Positions 1 through 8,436 of a DNA stretch of 38,976 nt are shown here, in pieces (position 1 is the stretch's first letter; each line of letters begins with the position of its first letter). Source of the stretch: Altererythrobacter sp. (GTDB lineage: Bacteria; Pseudomonadota; Alphaproteobacteria; Sphingomonadales; Sphingomonadaceae). Under the pieces are notes generated by a model that had not been told where the DNA came from, did not search any database, and saw nothing but the letters and a program-made list of their open reading frames with translations. Made by a program: the position numbers and the translations under genes. The DNA lies in NCBI GenBank assembly GCA_013002295.1, contig JABDKI010000035.1, forward strand, positions 1 to 38,976. Direction: 5' to 3'.

Positions 1-1422
1 CAGCTGTCAACAGGCGGCTATGAGGCGGCTTTCAAACGGCTGCAGGAGGCAATCCATGCGGGCGATATCTATCAGGTCAACCTGACATATCAGCTCGCCG
101 GATCCTATCGCGGCGATCCCGTTGCGCTCTATTCGCAGCTGCGCCCGGCGGCAGAGGCTGGCTATGGCGGGTTGATCTTTGACGGTTCGCATTGGCTCTT
201 GAGCCTTTCGCCCGAGCTCTTTGTCTCGCTCAAAGGTGACGCGGCCAAGGTCAAGCCGATGAAAGGCACCAGGCCGCGCGGCGACACGGCCGAAGCCGAT
301 CAGGCATTGGCTGACGAATTGGCCAGCTCAGTCAAAGACAAGGCCGAGAATCTGATGATTGTTGACTTGATGCGCAATGACCTCAGCCGCGTGGCGGAAG
401 CTGGCAGCGTGCGCGTAGAGGCTCCATTTACCGTCGAAAGCTATCCAACCGTGCATCAAATGGTTTCCAGCGTTCATGCCAGGCTTCAACCGGGCAAAAC
501 CGCAGCCGATCTGATCCGCGCAATCTTCCCGTGCGGCTCGATAACAGGCGCGCCCAAGATCCGTGCGATGGAGCTGATCAACGAAACCGAGCGCGATGCG
601 CGCGGACCCTATTGCGGGGCAATCGGGCGCATCAATGCCAACGGCGATGCGGCCTTCAATGTTGCAATCCGCACGCTTCGCTTAACGCCGGAAGAGAACA
701 ATCGTGGGCGCGCGGTCATGGGCGTAGGCTCTGCGATAGTCGCTGACAGCGAAGCCATGGCTGAACGGCGCGAATGCGAAGTGAAGGCAGGATTTGCACG
801 CCACCTGAGCGATTGTGATCTGATCGAGACCATGCTGTTTGACCCGGAAAGCGGGATCGACCTGCTCGAATTGCATTTGGAACGGATCAAGGCGAGTGCG
901 GCTGATCTTGGCTTTTCGTTTGATCGCCATGCTGCGCGCAATCAAATTCAGGCGTTGTGCTTCGATCTGGAGCAGCGGAGCAAAATTCGCCTGCTGGCCT
1001 CGCGGCGCGGGGAATTAGCATTGCAAGCAGGCCCTGTGCCGAGTGCCAGCGATGCACCGTTCAAATGCATTGCGTTGCCAATGCCGGTCGATCCCGGCGA
1101 TTGGCGCTTGCGTCACAAGACGACGGATCGCGGGTTTTACGAGGAAGCACTGGCCGCCGCAAAGGCCGAAGGTGCCGACGAAGCTCTCCTCGTCCACCCG
1201 GATGGCTTCGTGACCGAAGGCAGCTTCACGAATATCTTTGTTGAGCGCGATGGAGTGTTACTCACACCGCCGTCCACTCTGGGCCTGCTGCCTGGCGTGC
1301 TGCGCCGTTCGCTTTTGGACTGCGGCAAAGCGCGCGAAGAGAATTTAACTCTGAATGACCTCGAAAACGGCTTTTTGATCGGAAACGCTGTGCGCGGATT
1401 GGTAAAGGCCGAACTCATATGA
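1..1422 (+). CDS. pabB: Aminodeoxychorismate synthase component I fused to aminodeoxychorismate lyase (PabB-PabC); 5' end outside window
   Basis: Frame 1 is open from base 1. Chorismate-binding motifs (KPMKGTRPRG, ENLMIVDLMRND, GSITGAPKIRAMELI) are followed by a class IV aminotransferase-like domain (EALLVHPDGFVTEGSFTNIFVERDGVLLTPP). Confidence 0.93.
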   Translation, partial: QLSTGGYEAAFKRLQEAIHAGDIYQVNLTYQLAGSYRGDPVALYSQLRPAAEAGYGGLIFDGSHWLLSLSPELFVSLKGDAAKVKPMKGTRPRGDTAEADQALADELASSVKDKAENLMIVDLMRNDLSRVAEAGSVRVEAPFTVESYPTVHQMVSSVHARLQPGKTAADLIRAIFPCGSITGAPKIRAMELINETERDARGPYCGAIGRINANGDAAFNVAIRTLRLTPEENNRGRAVMGVGSAIVADSEAMAERRECEVKAGFARHLSDCDLIETMLFDPESGIDLLELHLERIKASAADLGFSFDRHAARNQIQALCFDLEQRSKIRLLASRRGELALQAGPVPSASDAPFKCIALPMPVDPGDWRLRHKTTDRGFYEEALAAAKAEGADEALLVHPDGFVTEGSFTNIFVERDGVLLTPPSTLGLLPGVLRRSLLDCGKAREENLTLNDLENGFLIGNAVRGLVKAELI

Positions 1423-2141
1423 ATATCGAAATACTCTTCGAAGACGGCGAAGCGCTGGTGATCAACAAGCCCGCCGGGCTTCCAGTTGATCGCCCCAAGC
1501 GCGGTGGCCCCGCTTTGTGGGACCATATCGAGCAGCTGAAACTGGGCTTTCAACGCCCACCGGTTGCTGTGCACCGGCTCGATACCGATACCAGCGGTTG
1601 CCTGATTCTTGCGCGCAATCCGAAAGCGCTGAAACGCTTCAACAAGGCATTCGAGGACCGAATGGTCGGCAAGACCTATCTGGCGGTGATGGATTTTGAG
1701 CCATCCGAGCAATCCGGCACAATCGAGCTCAACCTTTCCAAGATCAGCTCTGCAGAAAAGGGCTGGCGCATGATTGCCGCCAAGAAAGGCAAGCCCGCCG
1801 TCTCGCATTGGGAGCTACTCCAGACAATCGGAGAGGGTGATCGAAAACGCTCGCTCATCCGGTTCCGCCCCGAGACCGGGCGCACACATCAGTTGCGCGT
1901 GCACGCTCTGCAAGGGCTCGGCGTTCCGCTGCTCGGCGACCCGGTTTACGGGCCGGTGCGCGGCCAGAACAAGGGTGCACCGCGCACCATGCTGCACGCT
2001 GAAGCCATTCATATGACGCGCCCCGGCAAGGATCCGATCAGCGCATATGCGCCTTTCCCAGCGGACTTTGCCAAAACAGGCCTCAGCGCGCCTGAACCAC
2101 CTCCGCCGCCTGTCCGAACGCCTGTTTCCGACGATGGATGA
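1419..2141 (+). CDS. RluA-family pseudouridine synthase
   Basis: HRLDTDTSGCLILARN catalytic motif and GRTHQLRVH; ATGA overlap with the upstream gene. Confidence 0.93.
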   Translation: MNIEILFEDGEALVINKPAGLPVDRPKRGGPALWDHIEQLKLGFQRPPVAVHRLDTDTSGCLILARNPKALKRFNKAFEDRMVGKTYLAVMDFEPSEQSGTIELNLSKISSAEKGWRMIAAKKGKPAVSHWELLQTIGEGDRKRSLIRFRPETGRTHQLRVHALQGLGVPLLGDPVYGPVRGQNKGAPRTMLHAEAIHMTRPGKDPISAYAPFPADFAKTGLSAPEPPPPPVRTPVSDDG

Positions 2142-2550
2142 GGAGTTCCTCGCCCGCGCACATGCTTTGGCCGAAGAGAGCTTTCTTGCTGGCAGTGGGC
2201 CGGGCGGACAGAATGCCAACAAGGTGGCGACCGAGGTTCAGCTGCGGCTCAACATCTACAATCTGCGCCTGCACCCGCAGGTTTTCGCACGGCTGAAAGA
2301 CATCGCCGGTAGCAAGCTGACGGCGTCAGGCGACTTGCTGATCACTGCGCGCGAACATCGCACGCAAGAGGCCAATCGGACCGCCGCGCGCGACAAGCTC
2401 GAGCAATTGCTCACTAAAGCGCACGAGCGCCCCAAGCCGCGCGCCAAAAGCCGCGTCAATCGTGTGGGCAAGGTCCAGCGGCTGAAAGCCAAGAAAGCGC
2501 GCGGCGACGTGAAGGCGAAAAGAGGTAAAGTCAGTCGTTCAGATTGGTAG
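2134..2550 (+). CDS. arfB: Alternative ribosome-rescue factor ArfB (YaeJ), GGQ-type peptidyl-tRNA hydrolase
   Basis: SGPGGQNANKVATEVQLR motif and basic C-terminal tail. The ATG at 2134 is the likely start; the longer ORF from 2047 only overlaps the previous gene. Confidence 0.9.
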   Translation: MDEEFLARAHALAEESFLAGSGPGGQNANKVATEVQLRLNIYNLRLHPQVFARLKDIAGSKLTASGDLLITAREHRTQEANRTAARDKLEQLLTKAHERPKPRAKSRVNRVGKVQRLKAKKARGDVKAKRGKVSRSDW

Positions 2551-2643
2551 GCCGATCGGTGAGTCTTGCTTGACTTTTGCCCCAGAATCACCCAATGGCG
2601 CGCCTCTGGATGGCGGTGCTGCTCGCGCCGCCTGTATTTTTTC

Positions 2644-2663
2644 GGCTGACCATCAGCCCTTTT
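2644..2663 (+). terminator. Terminator-like hairpin between arfB and rpmG
   Basis: GGCTGA-CCA-TCAGCC stem followed by CTTTT; ends about 20 nt before the rpmG ATG. Confidence 0.45.
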
Positions 2664-2683
2664 GCAAGTTTTAGGATACCGTC

Positions 2684-2851
2684 ATGGCGAAGCCAGCAAC
2701 CGTCAAGATCAAGCTCGTCTCGACTGCAGACACGGGCTTCTATTACGTGACGAAGAAGAACCCACGTAACATCACTGAGAAGATGACCTTCCGCAAATAT
2801 GACCCGGTTGTGCGCAAGCACGTCGAGTTCAAGGAAGCCAAGATCAAGTGA
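2684..2851 (+). CDS. rpmG: 50S ribosomal protein L33
   Basis: Translates to [55 protein letters not shown] (55 aa), a typical L33. Absent from the supplied ORF list because it is shorter than 60 aa. Confidence 0.96.
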   Translation: MAKPATVKIKLVSTADTGFYYVTKKNPRNITEKMTFRKYDPVVRKHVEFKEAKIK

Positions 2852-2919
2852 TCTTGCTGAACGGCTGAACGCAATCAAGTTCAGTGACAGTTCAACGCCG
2901 CGTGATTAGAAAGCGCAGC

Positions 2920-3585
2920 ATGAGCATCTTTGCATTTCTTTCCAAACGCCCGCTGCGCATTGCGCTGGCAGGTGCTGCCCTGTGCGCGATCCCCGCATCA
3001 ATCGCGACGACCGCTCCTGCCATCGCGCAGTCCGAAGCGGGTGATCTGAACCGTGCCGTCAGCGCGCTGCGCCAGATCGCCACGCTAAAGGCCGATTTCT
3101 CGCAAACTGATCGTTTGGGCCAAACCGCCGAAGGCGTGCTGACGCTGAAACGCGGCGGCAAGATCCGATTCGACTATGGCGAAGATCAGGATTTGCTCGT
3201 CATATCCAATGGCCGCTCGCTCTACCTCGTCGATTATGAGGTGAATCAGGTTCAACGCTGGCCGATCCGCAATTCGCCCTTGGGCGCATTGCTTGATCCG
3301 GAGCGCGACATCACCCGCTATGGCAAGCTGGTTCAAACCGGCAATTCCGATGTGATCAGCATCGAAGTGCGCGACCCGAAGCGCCCCGAATTCGGCATGA
3401 TCAATATGATCTTTGTGCGCGACGTGACAGCCCCTGGTGGGCTGGAGCTCAACACCTGGGTTGCGCTTGATGCGCAAAACAATCGCACAACCGTGCGGCT
3501 AAGGAATCACCGCTATGGCGTGTCTGTTCCCGACAGCACGTTCCAATTCCGCGATCCTCGCCGCTCATCTCGTCGCCCACGCTGA
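2920..3585 (+). CDS. lolA: Outer-membrane lipoprotein carrier protein LolA family
   Basis: Signal peptide followed by LKADFSQTDRLGQTAEGVLTLKRGGKIRFDY; typical LolA fold signatures. Start assigned to the ATG at 2920 rather than the GTG at 2884. Confidence 0.88.
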   Translation: MSIFAFLSKRPLRIALAGAALCAIPASIATTAPAIAQSEAGDLNRAVSALRQIATLKADFSQTDRLGQTAEGVLTLKRGGKIRFDYGEDQDLLVISNGRSLYLVDYEVNQVQRWPIRNSPLGALLDPERDITRYGKLVQTGNSDVISIEVRDPKRPEFGMINMIFVRDVTAPGGLELNTWVALDAQNNRTTVRLRNHRYGVSVPDSTFQFRDPRRSSRRPR

Positions 3586-3639
3586 ACGCTTCGCCCGCGC
3601 AAGGTTGTAAGAACGCGACAGAGCGCTGTGCGCCATTCA

Positions 3640-3798
3640 TTTACGTGAAAGCTGAGAAGGGGTAGTCTTTTCTTGTGAACCGGACGAAGGCAGGTTTCCC
3701 CCCTGTTGCCTCAACCTTCATCGAAGTGCGGTTCATCCAAGCGTGACGAACGCTAACTAGGAACCCTCGTGCCAATGCCCCCGGCGCGAGGGTTTTTT
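3640..3798 (+). ncRNA. Candidate structured small RNA (5' end not defined)
   Basis: Non-coding interval with successive stems: TGAACCG(3676-3682)/CGGTTCA(3729-3735) enclosing GAAGG/CCTTC and CAGG/CCTG around a C-rich loop; AGCGT(3740-3744)/ACGCT(3750-3754); then an intrinsic terminator. Confidence 0.5.
3764..3798 (+). terminator. Rho-independent terminator
   Basis: CCCTCGTGCC(3764-3773) pairs with GGCGCGAGGG(3783-3792), 10 bp with one G-U, followed by TTTTTT. Confidence 0.88.
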
Positions 3799-3827
3799 GT
3801 TATGCCTCGTGTTTTCCGCACTCGCCT

Positions 3828-3872
3828 CCGCGAGCGCGATTTCCTCGCGGCCTGCGGACAAGTCCGCGCCGC
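3828..3872. repeat. GC-rich extragenic palindrome cluster (REP-like candidate)
   Basis: CCGCGAG(3828-3834)/CTCGCGG(3844-3850), plus an overlapping stem GCGGC-CT-GCGGAC-AA-GTCCGC-GCCGC (3847-3872). Confidence 0.5.
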
Positions 3873-3946
3873 TGCGGGCGGCCGGTCGGCCTTGCGGTCT
3901 ATCTACAGACAGCCCGATCCAGTTCTTAGAGGATCACCTTGGTCTC

Positions 3947-5380
3947 TTAGTCATCCCAACCAAGCGCGTTGACGATAATGTCATAAACTACATTCTGCTC
4001 GATCACGCCGCGCACGCGATCTGCACCTGGGCCCTGGCCGTATAGCGCAACATCTTCGCCGCCATGCGTTTCGCTGCGTGTAGGGATCGCTGCCTGCTGA
4101 TGCGCATGGACACCCGTTTCAGGGATCGGGCGTTCCGCCAGATTTGCAATTGCGCCGGGGCCATTCTGGTATCCAAGGGTGGTGTATGGCTTGCCATCAG
4201 TGGCAGTGGTCGCCTCCGCAAGTTCAGCCGAACCACCTTCAGGCGACACCACAAGGCCCAGAATGTCATTTCCGCGCCTAGGATAGCCCGACATCGTGAA
4301 GACATGGCTGTGGTCAGCGGTCACCAGAATGAGCGTTTCTTCAGGGTTGGTATTCTCGATCGCATACTGAATCGCATTGGCGAACTCGACCGCTTCTTCC
4401 AATGCATACCCGGCCTGCCCGGCATGGTGCCCGTGATCGATCCGGCCCGATTCCACCATCAGATAATAACCTTCGGGGTCATCCTTAAGCCGCGAGATCG
4501 CTTGCTCTGTCATTTCCGTCAGCGTCGGCTCGGTCGAATCTTTGGTCCGGTCCACTGTATAAGTCATATGGCTGGGCGAGAAGAGCCCCAACACCGGCTT
4601 GTCGATGGGTGCGGAGGCGAGTTCGGCTGCGGTCGATACAAATGTGCCGCCGGTGCGCCCGCTCCATTCCGCTGGCAAATTGGCATCGGAAGCGATCCTG
4701 CGTCCGCCAAGATCAGCACCATAGAACGCCGCCTGGCCGCCGCCCAATGCGACGTCGAATGTGCTGCCCACCAACTGCGCCGCGATATCATCGCACCCTC
4801 TGCCGCGCTGGTCTTCTGGAATGGCGGAGTCGGCTTCCCAGCCGCGATCCGGACTGCGCGAGTATACACTGGCCGGGGTCGCATGCGTAATCCGTGCGGT
4901 CGACACGATACCAAGCGCAAGCCCTCGCTCGGTGGCTGACTCGCCAAAAATTGGCAATGCATTGGCCAGTCCACTTTCGCAATCGCCCGCCACAACATCC
5001 GGGCCAACACCCAGCACGCCGATCTTGGTCTTGACGCCTGTGTGCATCGCGCTTGCTGTGCCCGCACTATCGGGCACCTGAGCATTGCTGTTATAGGTTT
5101 TTACGAGCGCAACATTTTCGAAATTCTCGAACGGCAGGACATATTCCTCACCGCTCTGACCTTTCTTCTGGCCGGCATATATACGCGCGGCAGTGACCGT
5201 GGAAACACCCATGCCATCACCGATAAACAGGATGATGTTCTTCGCCTTGGGCTCAGGCACCTCTGCTGGCATTGCCGAGGCGCTGGCAACCTCGCTCTGC
5301 CCATATCCAGCGGGCGAGCATGCAGCCAACGGAAAAGCCATTGCAGCTGCAAGTGAAAGCGCGCGGCGCGATGTCGTCAT
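3947..5380 (-). CDS. Alkaline phosphatase (PhoA family), predicted lipoprotein
   Basis: KNIILFIGDGMG, VPDSAGTASAMHTGVKTK, ESGRIDHGHHAGQ, VTADHSH motifs; N-terminal LAAC lipobox-like sequence. Confidence 0.93.
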   Translation of the reverse strand: MTTSRRALSLAAAMAFPLAACSPAGYGQSEVASASAMPAEVPEPKAKNIILFIGDGMGVSTVTAARIYAGQKKGQSGEEYVLPFENFENVALVKTYNSNAQVPDSAGTASAMHTGVKTKIGVLGVGPDVVAGDCESGLANALPIFGESATERGLALGIVSTARITHATPASVYSRSPDRGWEADSAIPEDQRGRGCDDIAAQLVGSTFDVALGGGQAAFYGADLGGRRIASDANLPAEWSGRTGGTFVSTAAELASAPIDKPVLGLFSPSHMTYTVDRTKDSTEPTLTEMTEQAISRLKDDPEGYYLMVESGRIDHGHHAGQAGYALEEAVEFANAIQYAIENTNPEETLILVTADHSHVFTMSGYPRRGNDILGLVVSPEGGSAELAEATTATDGKPYTTLGYQNGPGAIANLAERPIPETGVHAHQQAAIPTRSETHGGEDVALYGQGPGADRVRGVIEQNVVYDIIVNALGWDD

Positions 5381-5484
5381 CGGGTATCTCCTTCTCTCGG
5401 GCCTACCGCTATCGCTATTCTTTGTGACGGGAAAGCTAAAGGTGTGCTGGACCCAAAAGAATACGCGCCCTAAGTGCTATTCGT

Positions 5485-6279
5485 ATGGTTTCTATCGCGA
5501 CTTGGAATATCAATTCGGTGCGGCTGCGGCTGCCGATTGTTGAACGGTTTCTGGAAGAGGAAGCACCCGATGTGCTGTGCTTGCAGGAAATCAAATGTCA
5601 GGAGCACCAGTTTCCTGCGCAGGCGCTGGCTGATGCGGGCTACAAGTATCAGGCGATCCATGGTCAAAAAGGTTATCATGGCGTCGCAACGATCAGCCGA
5701 ATTCCATTGAAAGAATTCAGCCGCCATGACTGGCAGGCCAATGGCGAGGCGCGCCATGTCGGCGTCGAATTGCTCGGCCCGGGCAAGGGCATGGTGCTTG
5801 AAAACGTCTATGTGCCAGCCGGTGGAGACGAGCCGGACCGCGAGAAGAATGCCAAATTTGGGCAAAAGCTGGACTTTCTAGGCCGCATGATCGGCTGGGC
5901 AGACAAGATTGACCGCCCAACCATGATTGTGGGCGATTTCAACATTGCACCGCTCGAAAGCGATGTGTGGAATCACAAGCAATTGCTCAAGGTTGTCAGC
6001 CATACCCCTGTTGAAGTGGATACGCTCGAGCAATTCAAGCAAGCCCATGGCTGGGTCGATCTGGGGCGCGAATTTATCCGCGATCCGGACCGCTACTTCA
6101 GCTGGTGGAGTTATCGTTCCAAGGATTGGAAAGTGAATGATCGCGGGCGCAGGCTTGATCATATGTGGGCGAGCCCCGAGCTGGCCGCGCAAGCCACTGG
6201 CCATCGTCTGCGCGAAGATGCGCGCGACTGGGAGAAGCCAAGCGATCATATCCCGCTGATCACGGAGTTTGCGCTCTGA
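5485..6279 (+). CDS. xth: Exodeoxyribonuclease III
   Basis: MVSIATWNINSVRLRLP, LCLQEIKCQ, VGDFNIAP and RRLDHMWASP motifs of the ExoIII family. Confidence 0.95.
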   Translation: MVSIATWNINSVRLRLPIVERFLEEEAPDVLCLQEIKCQEHQFPAQALADAGYKYQAIHGQKGYHGVATISRIPLKEFSRHDWQANGEARHVGVELLGPGKGMVLENVYVPAGGDEPDREKNAKFGQKLDFLGRMIGWADKIDRPTMIVGDFNIAPLESDVWNHKQLLKVVSHTPVEVDTLEQFKQAHGWVDLGREFIRDPDRYFSWWSYRSKDWKVNDRGRRLDHMWASPELAAQATGHRLREDARDWEKPSDHIPLITEFAL

Positions 6280-6308
6280 GTGTAGGTGCCCCCTCGCCCT
6301 CTCGCCGC

Positions 6309-7349
6309 GTGGCGCAAGCGGTGGATGCGCTGCGCCATGGCTGGCCGATTGCGTTTGATGGGGGGCCTGTTGTCTTGCCGGCCGAGACAGCGGTCGCAAC
6401 CGGCGCGACATCGGGAAAGATGCTGATTTCTGCAGCTCGCGCACTCACTTTGAAACTTGCAAACCAGCGCGAGGCGGCTGTTCCGCACGCGCCTGTCCTG
6501 ATCCGCAGCGGTGAGCCTTTTGAACTGAGCGAGGCACGCGCGGTGGCGGACCCGGCGCTTGATCTGAAGCACCCGTTCAAAGGACCCTACAAAGCCGAAA
6601 TGCTGGAATGGCACGAGGTTGCCGAGGCAGCGCTGGAGCTGGCCCGGATTGCCGGAATCCTGCCTGCATTCATGGTGGACCCAATCGATGCGGGCGAAGC
6701 AGTGCCGGTTGCAGCAAGTGATCTGTCTGAATGGAGCGAGCGCAGCCAACTGAATATCGCGACCCGCGCCAGATTGCCGGTTGCGGCTTGCGACACTGCC
6801 GAGATCGTCGCGTTTCGCAGTGCAGATGATACACGCGAGCACGTCGCGCTGATCATCGGAGATCAGAGCGGAGACAAGGTTCCGCTCGTCCGGCTGCATT
6901 CCGAGTGCCTGACGGGCGATATCCTGGGCAGCCTCAAATGCGATTGCGGCCCGCAATTGGATGCCGCACTGGCGGCAATGGCAGATGAAGCGACAGAGAC
7001 CGGAGGTTGGGGCGCATTGCTATATATGCGTCAGGAGGGGCGCGGGATCGGCCTGATCAACAAGCTGCGCGCTTATCGCTTGCAAGATCAGGGGTTCGAC
7101 ACTGTCGAAGCCAATGAGCGGCTTGGCTTGCCCGATGAATCGCGCGATTTCGCCACTGCTGCGCGGATGCTCGACCTGCTCGGCGCGCGCACGATCCGGC
7201 TGATGACGAACAATCCCAAGAAAGCCGCCGCGCTTGAAGCCGCTGGCATCACTGTGAACGAAAGGGTCCCGCATCAGCTGCCGGATAATCCGCACAATGC
7301 GCGCTATCTCGCCACGAAGCGCGACAAGTCAGGGCATCTCCTCAAATGA
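6309..7349 (+). CDS. ribA: GTP cyclohydrolase II with an N-terminal RibB-like (probably non-catalytic) domain; exact start uncertain (ORF open from 6165)
   Basis: LVRLHSECLTGDILGSLKCDCGPQL, YMRQEGRGIGLINKLRAY and LMTNNPKK are RibA hallmarks. The N-terminal half resembles RibB but lacks the DDEDRENEGD loop. Confidence 0.92.
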   Translation: MAQAVDALRHGWPIAFDGGPVVLPAETAVATGATSGKMLISAARALTLKLANQREAAVPHAPVLIRSGEPFELSEARAVADPALDLKHPFKGPYKAEMLEWHEVAEAALELARIAGILPAFMVDPIDAGEAVPVAASDLSEWSERSQLNIATRARLPVAACDTAEIVAFRSADDTREHVALIIGDQSGDKVPLVRLHSECLTGDILGSLKCDCGPQLDAALAAMADEATETGGWGALLYMRQEGRGIGLINKLRAYRLQDQGFDTVEANERLGLPDESRDFATAARMLDLLGARTIRLMTNNPKKAAALEAAGITVNERVPHQLPDNPHNARYLATKRDKSGHLLK

Positions 7350-7843
7350 GCATCACCTACCGCCCGGAGGAACCGGACGACCGCCGCCCGATCTTCAAGC
7401 TTACCGAAGCCGCCTTCAAAGACATGCCCTTCAGCGATGGCGACGAGCGAGAGCTGGTTGATCGTTTGCGTAAGGACGGCGACCTAACGCTATCCCTGGT
7501 TGCAGAGACATCCGAAGGGATCATCGGCCATATCGCGTTCTCACCCGTTACCATCAGCGATGGCACGAAAAAATGGTACGGCTTGGGACCAGTTTCTGTT
7601 TGGCCCGAATTGCAGGGCAAGGGTATTGGCGGTGCGTTGATCAATCGCGGGATTACGCAAATGCGCGGGATCGGTGCGAAAGGGATCGTCTTGCTGGGTA
7701 GCCCGAAGTATTATTCACGCTTCGGTTTCAAATCGGACCCGTTGATTGCCTATCCCGGTCCGCCGCCAGAATACTTTCAATATCTTATCCTCGCCGGCGA
7801 AAAACCAGTCGGGACAGTCAGTTACGCCCCTGGATTTGAGTGA
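7346..7843 (+). CDS. GNAT-family N-acetyltransferase
   Basis: GLGPVSVWPELQGKGIGGALINRGI acetyl-CoA-binding motif; ATGA overlap with ribA. Confidence 0.9.
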   Translation: MSITYRPEEPDDRRPIFKLTEAAFKDMPFSDGDERELVDRLRKDGDLTLSLVAETSEGIIGHIAFSPVTISDGTKKWYGLGPVSVWPELQGKGIGGALINRGITQMRGIGAKGIVLLGSPKYYSRFGFKSDPLIAYPGPPPEYFQYLILAGEKPVGTVSYAPGFE

Positions 7844-7949
7844 TCGGTAACTCGGTTTATCGCAATCCTTGCAAGATTTAACATGTTGCGCCCTTGGCGA
7901 GCGTGCTCGCGCCGCGCTATGACGCGCGCGATTTCAGGAGGAATTACCA

Positions 7950-8273
7950 ATGAAGAAATTTGCATACACCATCCTTGCTGGCGCTGCTGCGCTGACAGTG
8001 GCAGCTTGCGGCGGCGCTGATGACGCTTCGATTGAAGCAGAAGCTGATACCGTTGAGATGCCAGCTGATGCAGCACTTGAAGATGTGACTGGCGAAGCCG
8101 TTGCAGACACAGAAGCGGTGATTGGCGAAGCCGAAGACGCCGCTGTGACAGAAGAAGACGCTAACGAAGCTGCGGATGCAGCAGCCGACGTTGCTGCAGC
8201 TGCGGAAGAAGCTGCGAATGCAGCCGACGCGATTGGCGACGCTGTTGACCGCGTGGAAGCTGTCGTCGAGTAA
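7950..8273 (+). CDS. Small Ala/Glu/Asp-rich lipoprotein of unknown function
   Basis: MKKFAYTILAGAAALTVAACGG signal and lipobox; the rest is low-complexity acidic (EADTVEMPADAALEDVTGEAVADTEAV...). AGGAGG-like ribosome binding site upstream. Confidence 0.8.
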   Translation: MKKFAYTILAGAAALTVAACGGADDASIEAEADTVEMPADAALEDVTGEAVADTEAVIGEAEDAAVTEEDANEAADAAADVAAAAEEAANAADAIGDAVDRVEAVVE

Positions 8274-8300
8274 GCTTTTCGGCCTGTCAGGGTCACAAAT

Positions 8301-8347
8301 GCAAAGCGGACGGGTTGCCATCAGGCGATTCGTCCGCTTTTGCTTTT
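8301..8347 (+). terminator. Intrinsic terminator after the acidic lipoprotein gene
   Basis: AAAGCGGACG(8303-8312) pairs perfectly with CGTCCGCTTT(8331-8340), followed by TGCTTTT. Confidence 0.7.
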
Positions 8348-8436
8348 GGGCGAGAGAAAGCCTGCCAGATTGGGCAGGAGACATCACGCGTTCGCACCCC
8401 GATTGAACGCGCGATCAGGAGAGGACCCGAATTCAC

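Noticed and set aside
3640-3798. Assignment of the small RNA candidate to 6S, SRP or RNase P RNA
   Set aside because: Lacks the SRP loop sequence and RNase P core motifs, and the 5' and 3' ends do not pair as in 6S RNA; left unnamed.
4064-4939. 291-aa plus-strand ORF opposite alkaline phosphatase
   Set aside because: Fully antisense to a well-supported gene; Arg/Cys/His-rich composition typical of shadow ORFs in GC-rich DNA.
8361-8378. CCTGCC-agattg-GGCAGG hairpin upstream of the acyl-CoA dehydrogenase
   Set aside because: Short 6-bp stem in GC-rich DNA right after a terminator; too weak to claim as an operator.
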